In this document: positions 1 through 11,306 of the stretch, piece after piece | Layout: each line of letters begins with the position of its first letter | Position numbering within the stretch: the stretch's first letter is position 1 | Assembly: GCA_037349315.1 (NCBI GenBank) | Contig: JBAIAC010000165.1 | Span: 620,001-684,000, forward strand | Length of the DNA stretch: 64,000 nucleotides | From: Chelydra serpentina | Taxonomy: Eukaryota > Chordata > Testudines > Chelydridae | Direction of reading: 5' to 3' | Made by a program: the position numbers and the translations under genes | Notes under the pieces: generated by a model | Told to the model about the DNA's origin: nothing | Seen by the model: the letters and a program-made list of their open reading frames with translations, nothing else | Databases searched by the model: none

Positions 1-54
1 TACTGGGCTAGATGAACCTTTGGTCTGACCCAATATGGCTGTTCTTATGTTCTT
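1..54 (+). repeat. CR1 LINE 3' end
   Basis: The sequence matches the end of the CR1 3' UTR seen elsewhere in the window (around 740-815 and 40230-40285), with the shared words for 'tactgggctagatg' and 'tggtctgaccca'. The 5' part lies outside the window. It stops about 20 bases before a host splice acceptor, so its pyrimidine-rich tail runs into the acceptor tract of the next exon. Confidence 0.85.
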
Positions 55-75
55 TTCTTTCTGTTACTACTGCAG

Positions 76-203
76 GAATATGGGATTAATAAGGAGGAGA
101 AGCTGGAGATTGCTATTGGCTTCTGTCTTCCTCTCATCAAGAAGATCCAGTTGGACCTGCAAAGAACCCACGAGGATGAGTCTGTCAACAAGCTGCACCC
201 CTT
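76..203 (+). CDS. PPIP5K1: PPIP5K1 exon: phosphatase-like domain
   Basis: This is an internal exon of a PPIP5K (VIP1-type) inositol pyrophosphate kinase, which makes and turns over diphosphoinositol phosphates in the cytosol. It reads in frame from the first base (EYGINKEEKLEIA...), 42 codons plus two bases, and includes the stretch DLQRTHEDESVNKLHPL, which I recognise from vertebrate PPIP5K1/2. The acceptor is ctactgcag and the donor gtaagg. The trailing TT joins the G that opens the exon at 893 to make a Leu codon. It belongs to the histidine-acid-phosphatase-like half of the protein. Upstream exons, including the ATP-grasp kinase domain, are outside the window. The paralogue PPIP5K2 is less likely because later exons match PPIP5K1 better. 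Confidence 0.9.
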
Positions 204-504
204 GTAAGGACCTTGCTGCATGACACACTGGTGGGGGACACTGTGCCCTGAGAAGACAATGCCATAGGTTGACCTAGATGGACCAACCAGTGATGTTAAA
301 TGAAGGCAGTAGTGCATCGGTGCAGGGAGAGAGAATGTTGCTGCCTTTCTCAGAATGTGCAGAGGGGAGCAGGTGTTTGGTTACGGAGAGGACTACACCA
401 TTCCTACAGGCCTGTTCCTTAGGATGCTGTGTAGCAGGTCACTTGCTCTTTGCATCTCGCTCTGCCTCTGCTACACTGAAACGTGGGTGTATTTGTCTCT
501 GCAG
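204..504 (+). other. intron, no feature seen
   Basis: Intron between the first two exons. It has no convincing coding potential or repeat until the CR1 fragment that starts near 505. Confidence 0.7.
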
Positions 505-815
505 AATTATTTCATTCTGTCAACCTGTGGAACTCCTTGCCTGAGACGGTTGTGAAGGCTAGGACTATAACAGGGTTTAAAAGAGAACTGGATAAATTCA
601 TGGAGGTTAAGTCCATTAATGGCTATTAACCAGGATGGGTAAGGAATGGTACCCCTAGCCTGTTTGTCAGAGGGGGGTGATGGATGGTGGGAGAGAGAAC
701 CCTGTTAGGTTCACTCCCTCTGGGGCACCTGGCATTGGCCACTGTCGGTAGACAGGATACTGGGCTGGATGGACCTTTGGTCTGACCCAGTTCAGCCATT
801 CTTATGTTCTTATGG
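505..815 (+). repeat. CR1 LINE 3' fragment
   Basis: It covers the last ORF2 codons (the [26 protein letters not shown] pattern) and the 3' UTR ending in the 'ggtctgacccag...ttcttatgttctt' signature. It is 5' truncated, as is usual for CR1, and sits wholly inside the intron. Confidence 0.85.
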
Positions 816-892
816 TCTGCTAGGCATGCATGTTTGAAAGAGTCCGTATGAACTAAGCTGCATTGTGAATAACACGGGCTGGTTTGGTTTAG

Positions 893-1007
893 GTACTCAA
901 GAGGAGTCCTGTCCCCAGGTCGCCATGTACGGACACGGTTATACTTTACCAGCGAGAGCCATGTACATTCCCTGCTCAGCATCTTCCGCTACGGGCGGCT
1001 CTTGGAT
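893..1007 (+). CDS. PPIP5K1: PPIP5K1 exon: phosphatase-like domain
   Basis: The exon opens with one base that completes a Leu codon, then reads [20 protein letters not shown] followed by [18 protein letters not shown]. This is one of the most conserved blocks of vertebrate PPIP5K phosphatase-like domains. The acceptor is ggtttag and the donor gtaagt, leaving phase 0. The Arg in 'FRYGRLLD' sits where I recall Gly in other PPIP5Ks. This could be a species difference. Confidence 0.93.
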
Positions 1008-1589
1008 GTAAGTGTGCCAGCAGTACCACAGGGTAAACTTTCCCCTGTCTTCATCAGCCCTGTCTAGGGTGAACAGGGTGCGGCTGCAGCTGCAGATTAC
1101 CTCTTCTAGCTAACTCCCCACCAATGACTCATACCACTGGTTTATGACCAGCGCTATCTCTGCTGTGTTTGCATGTTGGGGCTTATTTTCATCTTTGGCA
1201 TGTGGAGGGTTGTTTTTGCTAAGGGTCTGATTCTCACTCCATGTTCTTGCTGAATAATACCTCATTCCAAGACCAGTCCCACTGATTTTAGTGGGGAACC
1301 CGTCGGGAGTCTGATTCCGGTGGCATAGCTCATGGCGCAAGGCGCTACTGAGTGCGAGTAAGGGTGACAGAGAGGGCCCAAGTGAGAGCGTTTGCATCTG
1401 CTACTCTCCTCTCCCCACCCTGCTCTTGGAAGGCAAGGGGGAAGCTGATTCCTCTTGAGCAGGGCCATGCTCCACTCTAGAAACTTTCTTTTAGTTCTAA
1501 GTCAGTGACTCAATGTTCCCCTGAAGTAAGTGAGCTGGAATTGCAGCTACTCTAAGGTGGGTCCATAACTGGTTGGAAAGCTGTTCCCA
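1008..1589 (+). other. intron, no feature seen
   Basis: Intron sequence with no recognisable exon or repeat before the CR1 fragment at about 1590. Confidence 0.6.
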
Positions 1590-2580
1590 GAGTAGTTATC
1601 GGTGGTTCACAATCAAGCTGGAAGGGCATATCAAGTGTGGTCCCACAGGGATCAGTTCTGTTCAATACCTTTATCAGTGATTTAGATAATAGCATAGAGA
1701 GTGCACTTAGAAAGTTTGTGGATGATACTGAGCTGGGAGGGGTTGCAAGTGCTTTGGAGGATAGAATTAAAATTCAAAATGATCTGGACAAACTGGAGAA
1801 AGGGCCTGAAGTAAATAGGATTAAATTCAATAAAGACAGATGCAAACTACTCCACTTAGGAAGGAACGATCAGTTGCACACATGCACAATGGGAAATGAC
1901 TGCCTAGGAAGGAGTCCTGTGGAAAGGGATCTGGGAGTCGGTGGATTACAAGCTCCAATAGGAGTCAACAGAGTAACACTTGCAAAAAAAAGCAAATATT
2001 CTGGGATGCATTAACAGGAGTGTTGTAAGCAAGACACAAGAAGTAATTATTCCGCTCTACTCCACGCTGATTAGGCCTCAACAGGAGTATTGTGTCTTGT
2101 TCTGGGCGCCACATTTCAGGAAAGATGTGGACAAATTAGAGAAAGTCCAGAGAAGAGCAACAAAAATGATGGAAGGTCTAGAAAACATGACCTTGGAGGG
2201 AAGATTGAAAAAATTGGGGTTTAGTCTGGAGAAGAGAAGACTAAGGGGAAGCATGAGTTTTCAAGTACACAAAAGGTCATTACAAGGACGAGGGAGGAAA
2301 ATTGTTCTCCTTAACTTCTGAGGATAGGACAAGAAGCAATGGGCTTAAATTGCAGCAAGGGATGGTTAGGACGTTTTTTCCTAATGTCCAACCTAACTGT
2401 CAGGGTGGTTAAGCCCTGGAATAAATTGTGGAATCTCCGTCATTGGAGATTTTAAAGAAAAGATTAGACAAACGCCTGTCAGGGGTGGTCTAGATGATAC
2501 TTAGTCCTGCCTTGAGTGCAGGAGACTGGGATAGATAACCACTCCAGGTCCCTTCCAGTCCTACGATTCTGTGTATGAGT
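1590..2580 (+). repeat. CR1 LINE, decayed RT fragment
   Basis: A 5'-truncated CR1. It starts in the RT domain with SSVVPQGSVLFNTFISDLDN, then FVDDTELGG (the RT active site motif, normally FADDT). It continues through the ORF2 C-terminus ([18 protein letters not shown]) to the 3' UTR ending near 'gattctgtgtatgag'. Several frameshifts and stops break the frame. Confidence 0.9.
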
Positions 2581-3550
2581 GAGTCTCTTCAGTGAGAAGG
2601 AAATGGAAGGGCCTGGCATTTGGAGACTGAACCCTGTCTCTCCTTTGATTAGAGCCTAGAATTTCACATCGCCGCACAGCTTGAATTGGAGAAATCTTTC
2701 CCCGAGCCTCAATGGTTGATTGAGTTGGCTCTACACACACACTCCCTGTGGGTATTAAGAGGGCTAAGAAATGCACTGCCTCACAAACAGCTAATCATGT
2801 TCTTTGGTTCATTTTTGTCTCCTCTTGTGCTATTCCTAGAAGGTTTGCAGGAGTTAGGGCTTGTTTAGCAGGTTCAGGGTCATGTGCCTGTGGCAGCTCT
2901 CTGTATCTGAGGAAAGTGGCCATATGTGACTTTGTCTAACTTCCTGGTCAATGTGCAGGGTGTTTTTCTTGCACTCCCCATCCCCTGTGGTGTCAGGGGG
3001 TACTGTGCTGCAGGGCATGCTACCTTGGGGGCATGGCTGTGCCCTGGTGAGAGGTCGGGGGACACCATGCTGCCCTTCCCATCTCACAAATGGCATGTCC
3101 AAAGTGTTCTCCAGTTTTTTCCATTCATCAGAACCTTTTGTAAGAGCAACCCTCCTTCGTTTCCATTCTCCCCCCTCCATTTTCTCACTGCTTCATTCAG
3201 AAATATTTAATTCTGCAGACCACCATTTGAGAACCAGCATGTTAGGGAAGCTGTTGTTGGTTCTGCTCCATTTCTCAGCATGACATTAGAGGGCAGTCTG
3301 CCGCTGGATGTGCTAAAATCCGAACACGGGCTGTAGCTGTGGTCGGAGTGTCCCTTCCTGCCATCATTTCTTTCTGTAAACTCCAATCCCTCAGTGTGAG
3401 GTTCTGTCTGCAGATTAGTTGAGTGAGGTGTTTCTGTGCTGACAGGGATGTTACGCTGTGGAAAGGAAACCCTTTCAGACCCATTTCACTTAGTGCTGCA
3501 AGTTGTCTGCCATTGCTTATCCCATGCGACTGTTTGTGTGTATGTATCAG
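2581..3550 (+). other. intron, no feature seen
   Basis: Intron sequence. I see no exon, RNA gene or clear repeat here. Confidence 0.6.
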
Positions 3551-3658
3551 GAGTCCAAGGACCAGCAGTGGAAGAGAGCCATGGACTATTTGAGTGCTAT
3601 CTCAGAACTGAACTACATGACCCAGATTGTTATCATGCTCTACGAGGACAACAACAAG
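3551..3658 (+). CDS. PPIP5K1: PPIP5K1 exon: phosphatase-like domain
   Basis: A phase 0-0 exon of 36 codons: [20 protein letters not shown] then [16 protein letters not shown]. The acceptor is tgtatcag and the donor AAG/gtgagg. The segment '[20 protein letters not shown]' agrees with PPIP5K1 as I remember it, where PPIP5K2 has '[15 protein letters not shown]'. This is one of the main reasons for choosing PPIP5K1. Because both flanks are phase 0, skipping it would keep the frame. Confidence 0.93.
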
Positions 3659-4629
3659 GTGAGGGAACTAGAACTAGAGTAAAATCTTTCCTACTGTGAT
3701 ATGAGACAGTGGCCACCAGGATCCAGCACTCCCTGTCTTTGCCCAGGTGGCAAGGCACTGGCATTGGTGGGCCTCCTGTCATACCAGGCAGTGAGCCCCC
3801 AAAACTGATTGCACATTTTCTTTCTGAAATGTGAGATGGGGAGTTTCCTGGGCTGAAGAGCCTCCCAAAACACAAGTTTCTAGAGCCAAGAGTTCCTGTC
3901 TGGCGAAGAATCTATAGACCAGAATCCTTCACTTAGTTAAGGGGATTTTGAGTTGGTATTTAAAAATAACCTGCTGCTGAGCAGCCGCTTCCAGTCACAG
4001 CGTTAATCTATGACTAGTTGCATCTATGATCAGACGCCTCTGCTATCAGCTCCCTTTGGCTGGGAGCATCCCAGAGGTGCTGGAGGCCTGACTTAACAGC
4101 CTTTTATTAGTGGTGGTCTTTGACCACTGGGGAAAAAAGAGAGAATACCCCCCTCTTTTCCCAGTGCATTGTTAGAAGAGACCACATTGTCTGTCTGTAA
4201 GTGGTTGAGGCAGAGCACTTGGAGTCAGACCTGTTGTAATAGGTTGGCTGTGCTCTTCTAGTGACCTACTTTTGTGTTATCAGGTGTTGGAACTCTGTAG
4301 GGAAAGGTTAACTGAGCCCTTCTGACTCATTGTGGCAGCTACCTCTCGTTAACTCACCCTTAATTTAGGGGGAGTGAGTGTGGCCCTCTGGTTATTGTAA
4401 TCTAGGGACTGAGCTCTCTTAGAGGAGAATAGCCCAGCTATGGCATTTGAGGCTAATATTGTGTTAACTTGTTGATAACGTTAAATTAATCACTGAGCTA
4501 AAAAGTAGAGGTTGCCTAGGTGTAAGTGAACATGACCTAATTGCATTTGTTATCTGTAAACAGATATTGTCCTAACCAGTAATATATTTACTTGGCACTT
4601 TGAAAGGGCCAGTTTCCCAAGCTGAAAAC
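3659..4629 (+). other. intron, no feature seen
   Basis: AT-richer intron sequence without a recognisable repeat or coding signal. Confidence 0.55.
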
Positions 4630-4955
4630 AGTTATGATTGATTAAAATTATGATTAAAAGTGATTTAGTAGGAAAAACTTCAAATAACGTGAATGATAAT
4701 TGGAAGTTGTTTAAAAATTCTTTTCGTAGATGCTCAAAAAATCAAAATTCCCCAATCACAGAAAAGCCTATCCTGATTAAAAAGGAAAGAGAAAAGAGCA
4801 CTATAGAATTGCACGCACAAATGGAAAAATGGGGAGGTTGATAGCAATGACTTAAATGATTGGGTTTGAGGCAGGAATCACTGGATGAATTCTATGGCTT
4901 GCATTATGCAGAAGGTCAGACGTGATCATAATGGTCCCTTTTGGCTTTAAAATCT
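4630..4955 (+). repeat. CR1-like LINE fragment
   Basis: The first part encodes a stretch resembling the CR1 region between endonuclease and RT (DNWKLFKNSFRRCSKNQNSP). The second part has CR1-type 3' UTR wording (aggtcagacgtgatcataatggtccctt). The jump between them implies an internal deletion. Confidence 0.65.
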
Positions 4956-5850
4956 ATTAAATTAGCAGTTATTAAGAAAGGGATAGATAATAAGACAGAA
5001 AATATCGTGTTGCTTCTATATAAATCCATGGTACGCCCCTATCTTGAATACTGCATGCAGATGTGGTCGCCCCTTCTCAAAAATGATATATTGGAATTGG
5101 AAAAGGACAACAAAAATGATTGGGGGTATGGAATGCCATCCATATGAGGAGAAATTAATAAGACTGGGACTATTCATCTTGGAAAAAGGATGGTTAAGGG
5201 TGGGTATTATAGAGGTCTAGAAAATTGTGAATGATGTTGAGAAAGTAAATAAGGAAGTGTTATTTACTCATAACACAAGAAGTAAGGGTCACCAAATTAA
5301 ATTCATAGGCAGCAAATTTAAAATAAAGGAAGCATTTTTTTTCACACAATGCACAGTCAACTCCTTGCCAAAGGATGTTGTGAAGGCCAAGACTATAACA
5401 GGTTTCAAAAAAGAACTAGATAAGTTCATGGAGGATAGGTCTATCAATGGCTAATAACCAGGATGGACAGGGATGGTGTCCCTAGCGTCTGTTTGCCAGA
5501 AGCTGGGAATGGGCAACAAGGGATGGATCACTTAGAATCAATAGAATATCAGGGTTGGAAGGGACCTTAGTAGGTCATCTAGTCCAACCCCCTGCTCAAA
5601 GCAGGACCAATCCCCAATTTTTGCCCCAGATCCCCAAATGGCCCCCTCAAGGACTGAACTCACAACCCTGGGTTTAGCAGGCCAATGCTCAAACCACTGA
5701 GCTATCCCTCCCCCCGAGGGATGATTTGATGATTACCTGTTCTATTCTTTCCCTCTGGGGCACCTGGCATTGGCCACTGTCGAAAGACCGGATACTGGGC
5801 TAGATTTATCTTTGGCCTGACCCAGTATGGCTGTTCTTATGTTTTTAGTT
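4956..5850 (+). repeat. CR1 LINE 3' region split by a SINE
   Basis: CR1 ORF2 C-terminal remnant (LLYKSMVRPYLEYCMQMWSP), full of stops, followed by the 3' UTR. The UTR is interrupted at about 5536 by a SINE and resumes at about 5717 ('gatgattacctgttct...ggcacctggcattggcc') to the usual CR1 end near 5845. Confidence 0.85.
5536..5716 (-). mobile_element. tRNA-derived turtle-type SINE nested in CR1
   Basis: Read on the minus strand this begins ggggggagggatagctcagtgg (box A) and contains gagttca-tcc (box B). It then has a body shared with the copies at 44250 and 50108 and a CR1-like 3' tail (gatgacctact...ttccaaccctgatattcta). The flanks look like imperfect repeats of the CR1 target ('gggatggatcactt' against 'gggatgattt'). 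The resemblance to the Cry SINE family of turtles is from memory. Confidence 0.85.
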
Positions 5851-5959
5851 GTGAAATGCAGATAATTGATACGGGATGCCAAAGGAATCAATGCCAAAAA
5901 TCTATAGCCAGTAGGATTAAGAGGACAATAACAGAATTTTTTAAATATACAGGAAAAAA

Positions 5960-6250
5960 AATCCTAGCAATGGTGCAAGTCTGCATTAGATAGAGATGAT
6001 AAAATTGCCAATGATGCAGAAAAGACAGAAGTATTCAAAAAATGTCTCTGTTCACTATTTGAAAAAAAGAGCCAATAGCTGGAAGCTGAAAGTAGACAAA
6101 TATAAACTAGAGTATAAGGTGGGAAGTTTTAACAGTCAGGGTAATTAACCCTTGGAACAACTTGCCCAGGGATGTGGTGGATTCTCCTTCATGCGGGGGA
6201 GGAGAGGGGGTTTCAAATCAAGACGAGGAGTGTCTTTCTCAAAGATTTGC
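5960..6250 (+). repeat. decayed CR1-like fragment
   Basis: It carries the phrases 'agccaatagctggaagctgaaagtagacaaatataaact' and 'cagtcagggtaattaaccc-tggaacaacttgcccaggga', which recur in the CR1 3' pieces at 37450 and 52690. No open frame remains. Confidence 0.65.
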
Positions 6251-6630
6251 TGTAGCCCACCCAGGATGCCTCCTGGCCTGTGTTGTCCTGGAAGTCATAC
6301 TCTATTAAGCCAAAGTCCAGGAAGGTAAAAGACTCACCCTCCCCAGTGTGTGGTCAGTTTTGAAGGGAGGGCAGGTACTGTGTCTCTGGATATGTTTGCC
6401 TAGTCCTGATTGGGTCCTCCGTGAGCTACTGTGATAAATGTAATGCTGAGCTCTGTGCTGCTGGGTGAGACATAAAGCCCAGGTTAGAGTGTCTGTACTT
6501 TGTCTCATTGCTTTTGCATTTCCGCCTAAGCGGTGTGCTTGGGGTGTGTGCTGTTTTGGCACGGAGGAGAGAGGGCCGAGGGCCAATACGATAGCCCACA
6601 CTGAAGGGGGGCTGTTTTTTGTGTTCTCAG
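6251..6630 (+). other. intron, no feature seen
   Basis: Intron leading up to the next exon. It ends in a pyrimidine-rich acceptor tract (ttttttgtgttctcag). Confidence 0.6.
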
Positions 6631-6747
6631 GACCCATCTTCAGAGGAGCGTTTTCATGTGGAGCTTCATTTCAGCCCAGGTGTGAAGGGATGTGAGGAAG
6701 ATGGAAGTGCCCCTACAGGGTTTGGCTTTCGGCCTGCATCAGCAGAA
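6631..6747 (+). CDS. PPIP5K1: PPIP5K1 exon: end of phosphatase-like domain
   Basis: A phase 0-0 exon of 39 codons: [20 protein letters not shown] followed by [19 protein letters not shown]. '[14 protein letters not shown]' is the conserved histidine-containing block near the C-terminal edge of the phosphatase-like domain in PPIP5K1/2. The acceptor is gttctcag and the donor gtgagt. After this point the protein becomes low in complexity. Confidence 0.93.
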
Positions 6748-7331
6748 GTGAGTCTACAATCACTGTGCCCTGTTTGAAGGGCCTGCCTGTGTCACCGAGG
6801 CACAGGCCTTGTGGGAGACCGTGTGGAGCACACCAACTGCACTGCCCCTGAGGGGAAAGCAGCGTGCTAATGAAAGAGAGGTGCAGCCACAGGCCTACCT
6901 CTCCCCATCCGTAGAAGAGGGGCTCAGGAGAGCCCTTGTGATACTGGCAGAGCAGGTTCTGGTGTGCTCACAGCAGGGCCGGGCGCAGTCTGGCCCAGAA
7001 TCCTTAGTCACACTCTGACAAGCACATACCTAGCAGCTCCTGTGCATGCTGCAATGCTTCTGTCAGCCAGCAGGGCCATGTCTCAGGCTTGCTCTTGCAG
7101 TACCTCATCTGGCAGTTAAGGGTCATTTGCGGGGTTGAGTTTCCTGGCTGGTTGGGTACTTTGTGTCTGTCTCCGGTTTCATCACTGTGTGTGTGGAGAT
7201 GTACAAAATGAAGTGAGATTTCAAGTGTCTGACTGGAATTCTGCTGGGCCAGTTTTTTCCTCTCAGTAAATCTCACCTGGACCTGCATTGCTAGTTGTGT
7301 TAGTGATGCTACCAGTATTTCCTTCATGCAG
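6748..7331 (+). other. intron, no feature seen
   Basis: Short intron with no repeat or coding signal that I can identify. Confidence 0.6.
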
Positions 7332-7496
7332 AATGATGATAAGAAGCCAAACCAGGGCAGCATGGAGGATCTCTCCAAAGTGAAGAGCATTGATGAGACA
7401 GACCAAGCACAAGAAAGGTCATCCCAGCCCTCTGAGACAATCTGCATTCAGCGGAGATCGCCCTTGATCCGCAACCGGAAAACTGGGTCCATGGAG
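7332..7496 (+). CDS. PPIP5K1: PPIP5K1 exon: linker after phosphatase domain
   Basis: A phase 0-0 exon of 55 codons. It starts NDDKKPNQGSMEDLSK and ends RRSPLIRNRKTGSME. Both ends match the PPIP5K1 linker that I recall ('NQGSMENL' and 'RRSPLIRNRKAGSMEV'), which PPIP5K2 lacks in this form. The acceptor is cttcatgcag and the donor gtaatg. The middle is charged and probably unstructured. Basic-serine stretches of this kind are plausible phosphorylation sites. Confidence 0.93.
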
Positions 7497-7564
7497 GTAA
7501 TGGGGCGGGTGTAGTTTCAATTGCTCTGATCTAGTCCTCTTGCCCAGACTCGGCATCTCAGTTT

Positions 7565-9216
7565 TACTATTGCAGAAAAGCTGGTCAATCACGATCGAGT
7601 GGTCGATCCTAGAGGATCTCCCAGTCAGTCGTGATCTCCGGCGGTGTAGTGTGATATCCGGCTGCCGCTAAGGCAGATTCCCTGCCTACCCCGACCGCAT
7701 GCTGCTCCTAGAAGTGGCCAGCGCAGCTCTGCAGCCACAGGGGCAGGAGGGCAGGGGTCGCTGTCCATGCACTGCTCCTGCCTTCAAGCACTGCCCTCAC
7801 AGCTCCCATTGGCCAGGAGAGCTGCAGGGGCGGTGCTTGCAGAGAGAGGCAGCGCACGGAGCCATGCAGCAAGGGAGGTTTAGGTTGGACATTAGGAAAA
7901 AGGCAGGTCCACTATAAAGGGATCTAGGGGTTATAGTGGACCACAAGCTAACTATGAGTCAACAGTGTGATGCTGTTGCAAAAAAAGCAAACTTGATTCT
8001 GGGCTGCATTAACAGGTGTGTTGTGAGCAAGACATGAGAAGTCATTCTTCTGCTCTACTCTGCGCTGGTTAGGCCTCAACTGGAGTATTGTGTCCAGTTC
8101 TGGGCACCGCATTTCAAGAAAGATGTGGAGAAATTGGAGAGGGTCCAGAGAAGAGCAACAAGAATGATTAAGGGTCTAGAGAACATGACCTATGAAGGAA
8201 GGCTGAAGGAATTGGGTTTGTTTAGTTTGGAAAAGAGAAGACTGAGAGGGGACATGATAGCGGTCTTCAGGTATCTAAAAGGGTGTCATAAGGAGGAGGG
8301 AGAAAACTTGTTCATCTTAGTATCTGAGGATAGAACAAGAAGCAATGGGCTTAAACTGCAGCAAGGGAGGTTTAGGTTGGACATTAGGAACTTTTTCCTA
8401 ATGTCCAAACTGTCAGGGTGGTTAAACACTGGAATAAACTGCCCAGGGAGGTTGTGGAATCTCCATCTCTGGAGATATTTAAGAGTAGGTTAGATAAATG
8501 TCTATCAGGGATGGTCTAGACAGTATTTGGTCCTGCCATGAGGGCAGGGGGCTGGACTCGATGACCTCTCGAGGTCCCTTCCAGCCCTAGAATCTATGTG
8601 CCCCCTGTCCCCACCTCAGGGGCCACAGGGACGTGCTGGGCCCTTCTGGGAGCAGTGTGGAGCCGGGGTAGACAGAGGAATTTGGGGTGCTGACTCCAGG
8701 AGGGGGCTCAGAGTGAGGCTTGGGGTGCAAGAGGGGATATGGGGTGCTGGCTCCAGGAGGGGGCTCAGGGATAGGGTGCAGCCTCCTGCTGGGCAGAACT
8801 TCTCTCCAGTGGCTCTCGGTCGACAGTGGGCGCAGCAAGGCTAAAGCAGGCTCCCTGCCTACCCCGGCCCCACACTGCTCCCTCCTAGAATTTGCACCCC
8901 CAGTTTGCACCCAAACTCCCTCCTAGAGCTTGCACCCCTCACCTCCTCCTGTACCCCAGTCCCCTGTCCTAGGCTCAGCCCAGAGCCGCCTCCCACACCG
9001 TGAACCCCTCGGCCCCAGCCCAGAGCCTGCACCCCCTCCCAAACCCCAACCCCATCCCGGTGAAAGTGAGCGAGCAAAGGAGGGAGCGGGGATGGAGTGA
9101 GTTGGGTGGGGATTTGGGGAAGGGGAGGGCCTCGGGGTAGGGGCGGGGTAGATCCTGGGGATGCCCTTAGATTCAAAAAGTGATCTTGGGCGTAAAAAGG
9201 TTGGAGACCACTGAGT
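7565..9216. repeat. GC-rich hAT-like repeat interrupted by CR1
   Basis: The left part (7565-7865) starts with 'gtcaatcacgatcgagtggtcgatcc'. The right part (8600-9216) is GC-rich, with repeated 'gctccaggagggggctcag' words, and ends 'aaaaaggttggagaccactg'. Read from the other strand, that end is CAGTGGTCTCCAACC, a typical hAT-type terminus. The two parts are separated by a CR1 insertion. No transposase is visible, so this is a non-autonomous or unclassified element, and the exact left limit is uncertain. Confidence 0.5.
7866..8600 (+). repeat. CR1 LINE 3' region
   Basis: It covers the end of ORF2 ([20 protein letters not shown] after [20 protein letters not shown]) and a 3' UTR ending 'gaggtcccttccagccctagaatctatg'. 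A 32-base piece at 7866-7897 repeats the segment near 8358-8390, so the 5' junction was rearranged on insertion. The ORF2 tail is open for about 120 codons. Confidence 0.88.
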
Positions 9217-9999
9217 TAGGGGAATAATGTGTCTGATGGGAAAGCAGGTTTATTAATAAATGCAGAGTGATTGGATGGCTGACATGCTGAACTCCTTAAA
9301 ATACCTTTACTGAGGAGAAATGCAGGAAAGAGGTTTGGACAATTGGTGAGGAAAGAGAATTGTGTGGAAATAACTATGGGTGAAGAGCAGCGAAGGCACA
9401 CTGGGGAAATGCTGAATAGGCACATCCGCTGCATTGTAGGGTATTCGCATAACTAGGTGTCAGAGTAAATGTACTGTTGTCACTTCCAGGTGGCATTGTT
9501 TTAATTCATTTCTTCTTGGGCGTCTCATGAAGTTGAACTGGAAGATGCCATATGGCCTATCTGCCTCCTTTAGGCTCACGGGAAGGGGTGGTGCCTGCCG
9601 TCTGTGATTTGCATTGAGCAGTGGAGGTTTATTACAAAGTTCTTAATCTGCCATAGGGCCGATGTACTTGGCAGGACAGTGGATAGACAGTCCTGTAAGG
9701 CAGCTGAACTGGGCTGGCCTTACTCCCTGTCCTCAGGCTCAGTCTGGATGAGCTTTCTCAGTGGTGGGGACTTAGCTCACAGGTATCCAAATCCCCTTCA
9801 AGCTGCTTTCAGCACTGTGTCTCCTCCCTTCTGGGATTATTCACTTGCCTTGATTCCAGCTGTTTTCGTGGGGGGGAAGGGATGTTTGGGGCTGAGGGAT
9901 CTTTGGCTGTCTTGGCTTTCCTTATTATTGTCAGCCATTAAATCACAGGTGCCTTTTTGGTGATTGGCACACAATAAATTAACCATGGTCTGGGGAGGA
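9217..9999 (+). other. intron, no feature seen
   Basis: Intron with no recognised element between the hAT-like repeat and the next CR1. Confidence 0.55.
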
Positions 10000-11306
10000 T
10001 CCTAGGGTAATCCAGTGGATCTAGTGTACTTGGATTTTCAGAAAGCCTTTAACAAGGTCCCTCACCAAAGGCTCTTAGGCAAAGTAAGCAGTCAGGGTAT
10101 AAGAGGGAAGGTCCTCTCATGGATCAGTAACTGGTTAAAAGATATGAAACAAAAGGAAGGAATAAATGGTCCGCTTTCACAACGAAGATTGGTAAATAGC
10201 AGGGTCCCCCAAGGGTCTGTAGTGGAACCAGTGCTGCTCAACATATTCATAAATTATCTAGAAAAGGAGAGAAGCAGTGAAGTGTCAATATTTGCAGGTG
10301 ATAAAAAATTAGTCAAGATAAGTCCAAAGCTGATGGTGAAGAGTTACAAAGGGAACTCACTAAACTGGGCAAGAAAATGGCAGATGAAATTCAACGTCGG
10401 TAAATGCAAAGTAATGCACATTGGAAAACCATAATCCCAACTATACATACAAAACAATGGGGTCTAAATTAGCTAGTACCACTCAAGAAAGAGATCTTGG
10501 AGTCATTGTGGATAGTTTTTTTGAAAACATCTGTTCAGTGTGCAGGGACAGTCAAAATAGCTAACAATGTTAGGAACCATTAGGAAAGAGCAATATAATA
10601 AAACAGAAAAATATCATAGTGGCATTATATAAATCCATGGTATGCCCACACCTTGAATACTGCATGCAGTTCCGAGAGCCCCATCTCCAAAAATGTGTTA
10701 GAAATGGAAAAGATACAGAGAAGAGCAACAAAAATGATTGAGTATGGAACAACTTCCATGTGAGGAGAGATTTACAAAAAACTGGGACTGTTCAGTTTAG
10801 AAAAGAGACAACTAAGGGGGAGGGGGGAATATGATAGTGGACTATAAAATCATGACTGGTGTGGAGAAAGTGGATTGGGAAGTTATTTACCCCTTCTCAT
10901 AACACATTTTCATGTGGTGAACCGTGGTTCTTAATAGGCAGCAGAGTAAATAAACAAAATGAGTTACTTCTTCGCACAACTCACAGTCGATCCGTGGAAC
11001 TCATTGCCAGGGGATGTTGTGAAGGCCAAAACTATAACCGGGTTCAAGAAAGAATTGGAGAACGTCATGAAGGATAGGTCCATCATTGGCTGTAAGCCAA
11101 GATGGTCAGGAACATAACCCCATACTCCAAGTGTCCCTAAACCTCCAACTGCCAGAAGCTGGGACTGGATGACAGGGGATGGATCACTTGAAATTGCCCT
11201 GTTTTGTTCATTCCCTCTGAAGCATCTGGCACTTGCCACTGTCAGAGACAGAATACTGGGCTGCATGGACCCTTGGTCTGGCTGCAGTATGGCTGTTCTT
11301 ATGTGG
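10000..11306 (+). repeat. CR1 LINE, RT to 3' end, broken
   Basis: It begins in RT with VDLVYLDFQKAFNKVPHQRL, then SRVPQGSVVEPVLLNIFINY and an altered active-site motif FAGDKK in place of FADDTK. It runs to the ORF2 end and the 3' UTR, closing with 'ctgcagtatggctgttcttatg'. Several frameshifts follow the first 139-codon open stretch. The replaced catalytic Asp means this RT could not be active. Confidence 0.9.
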
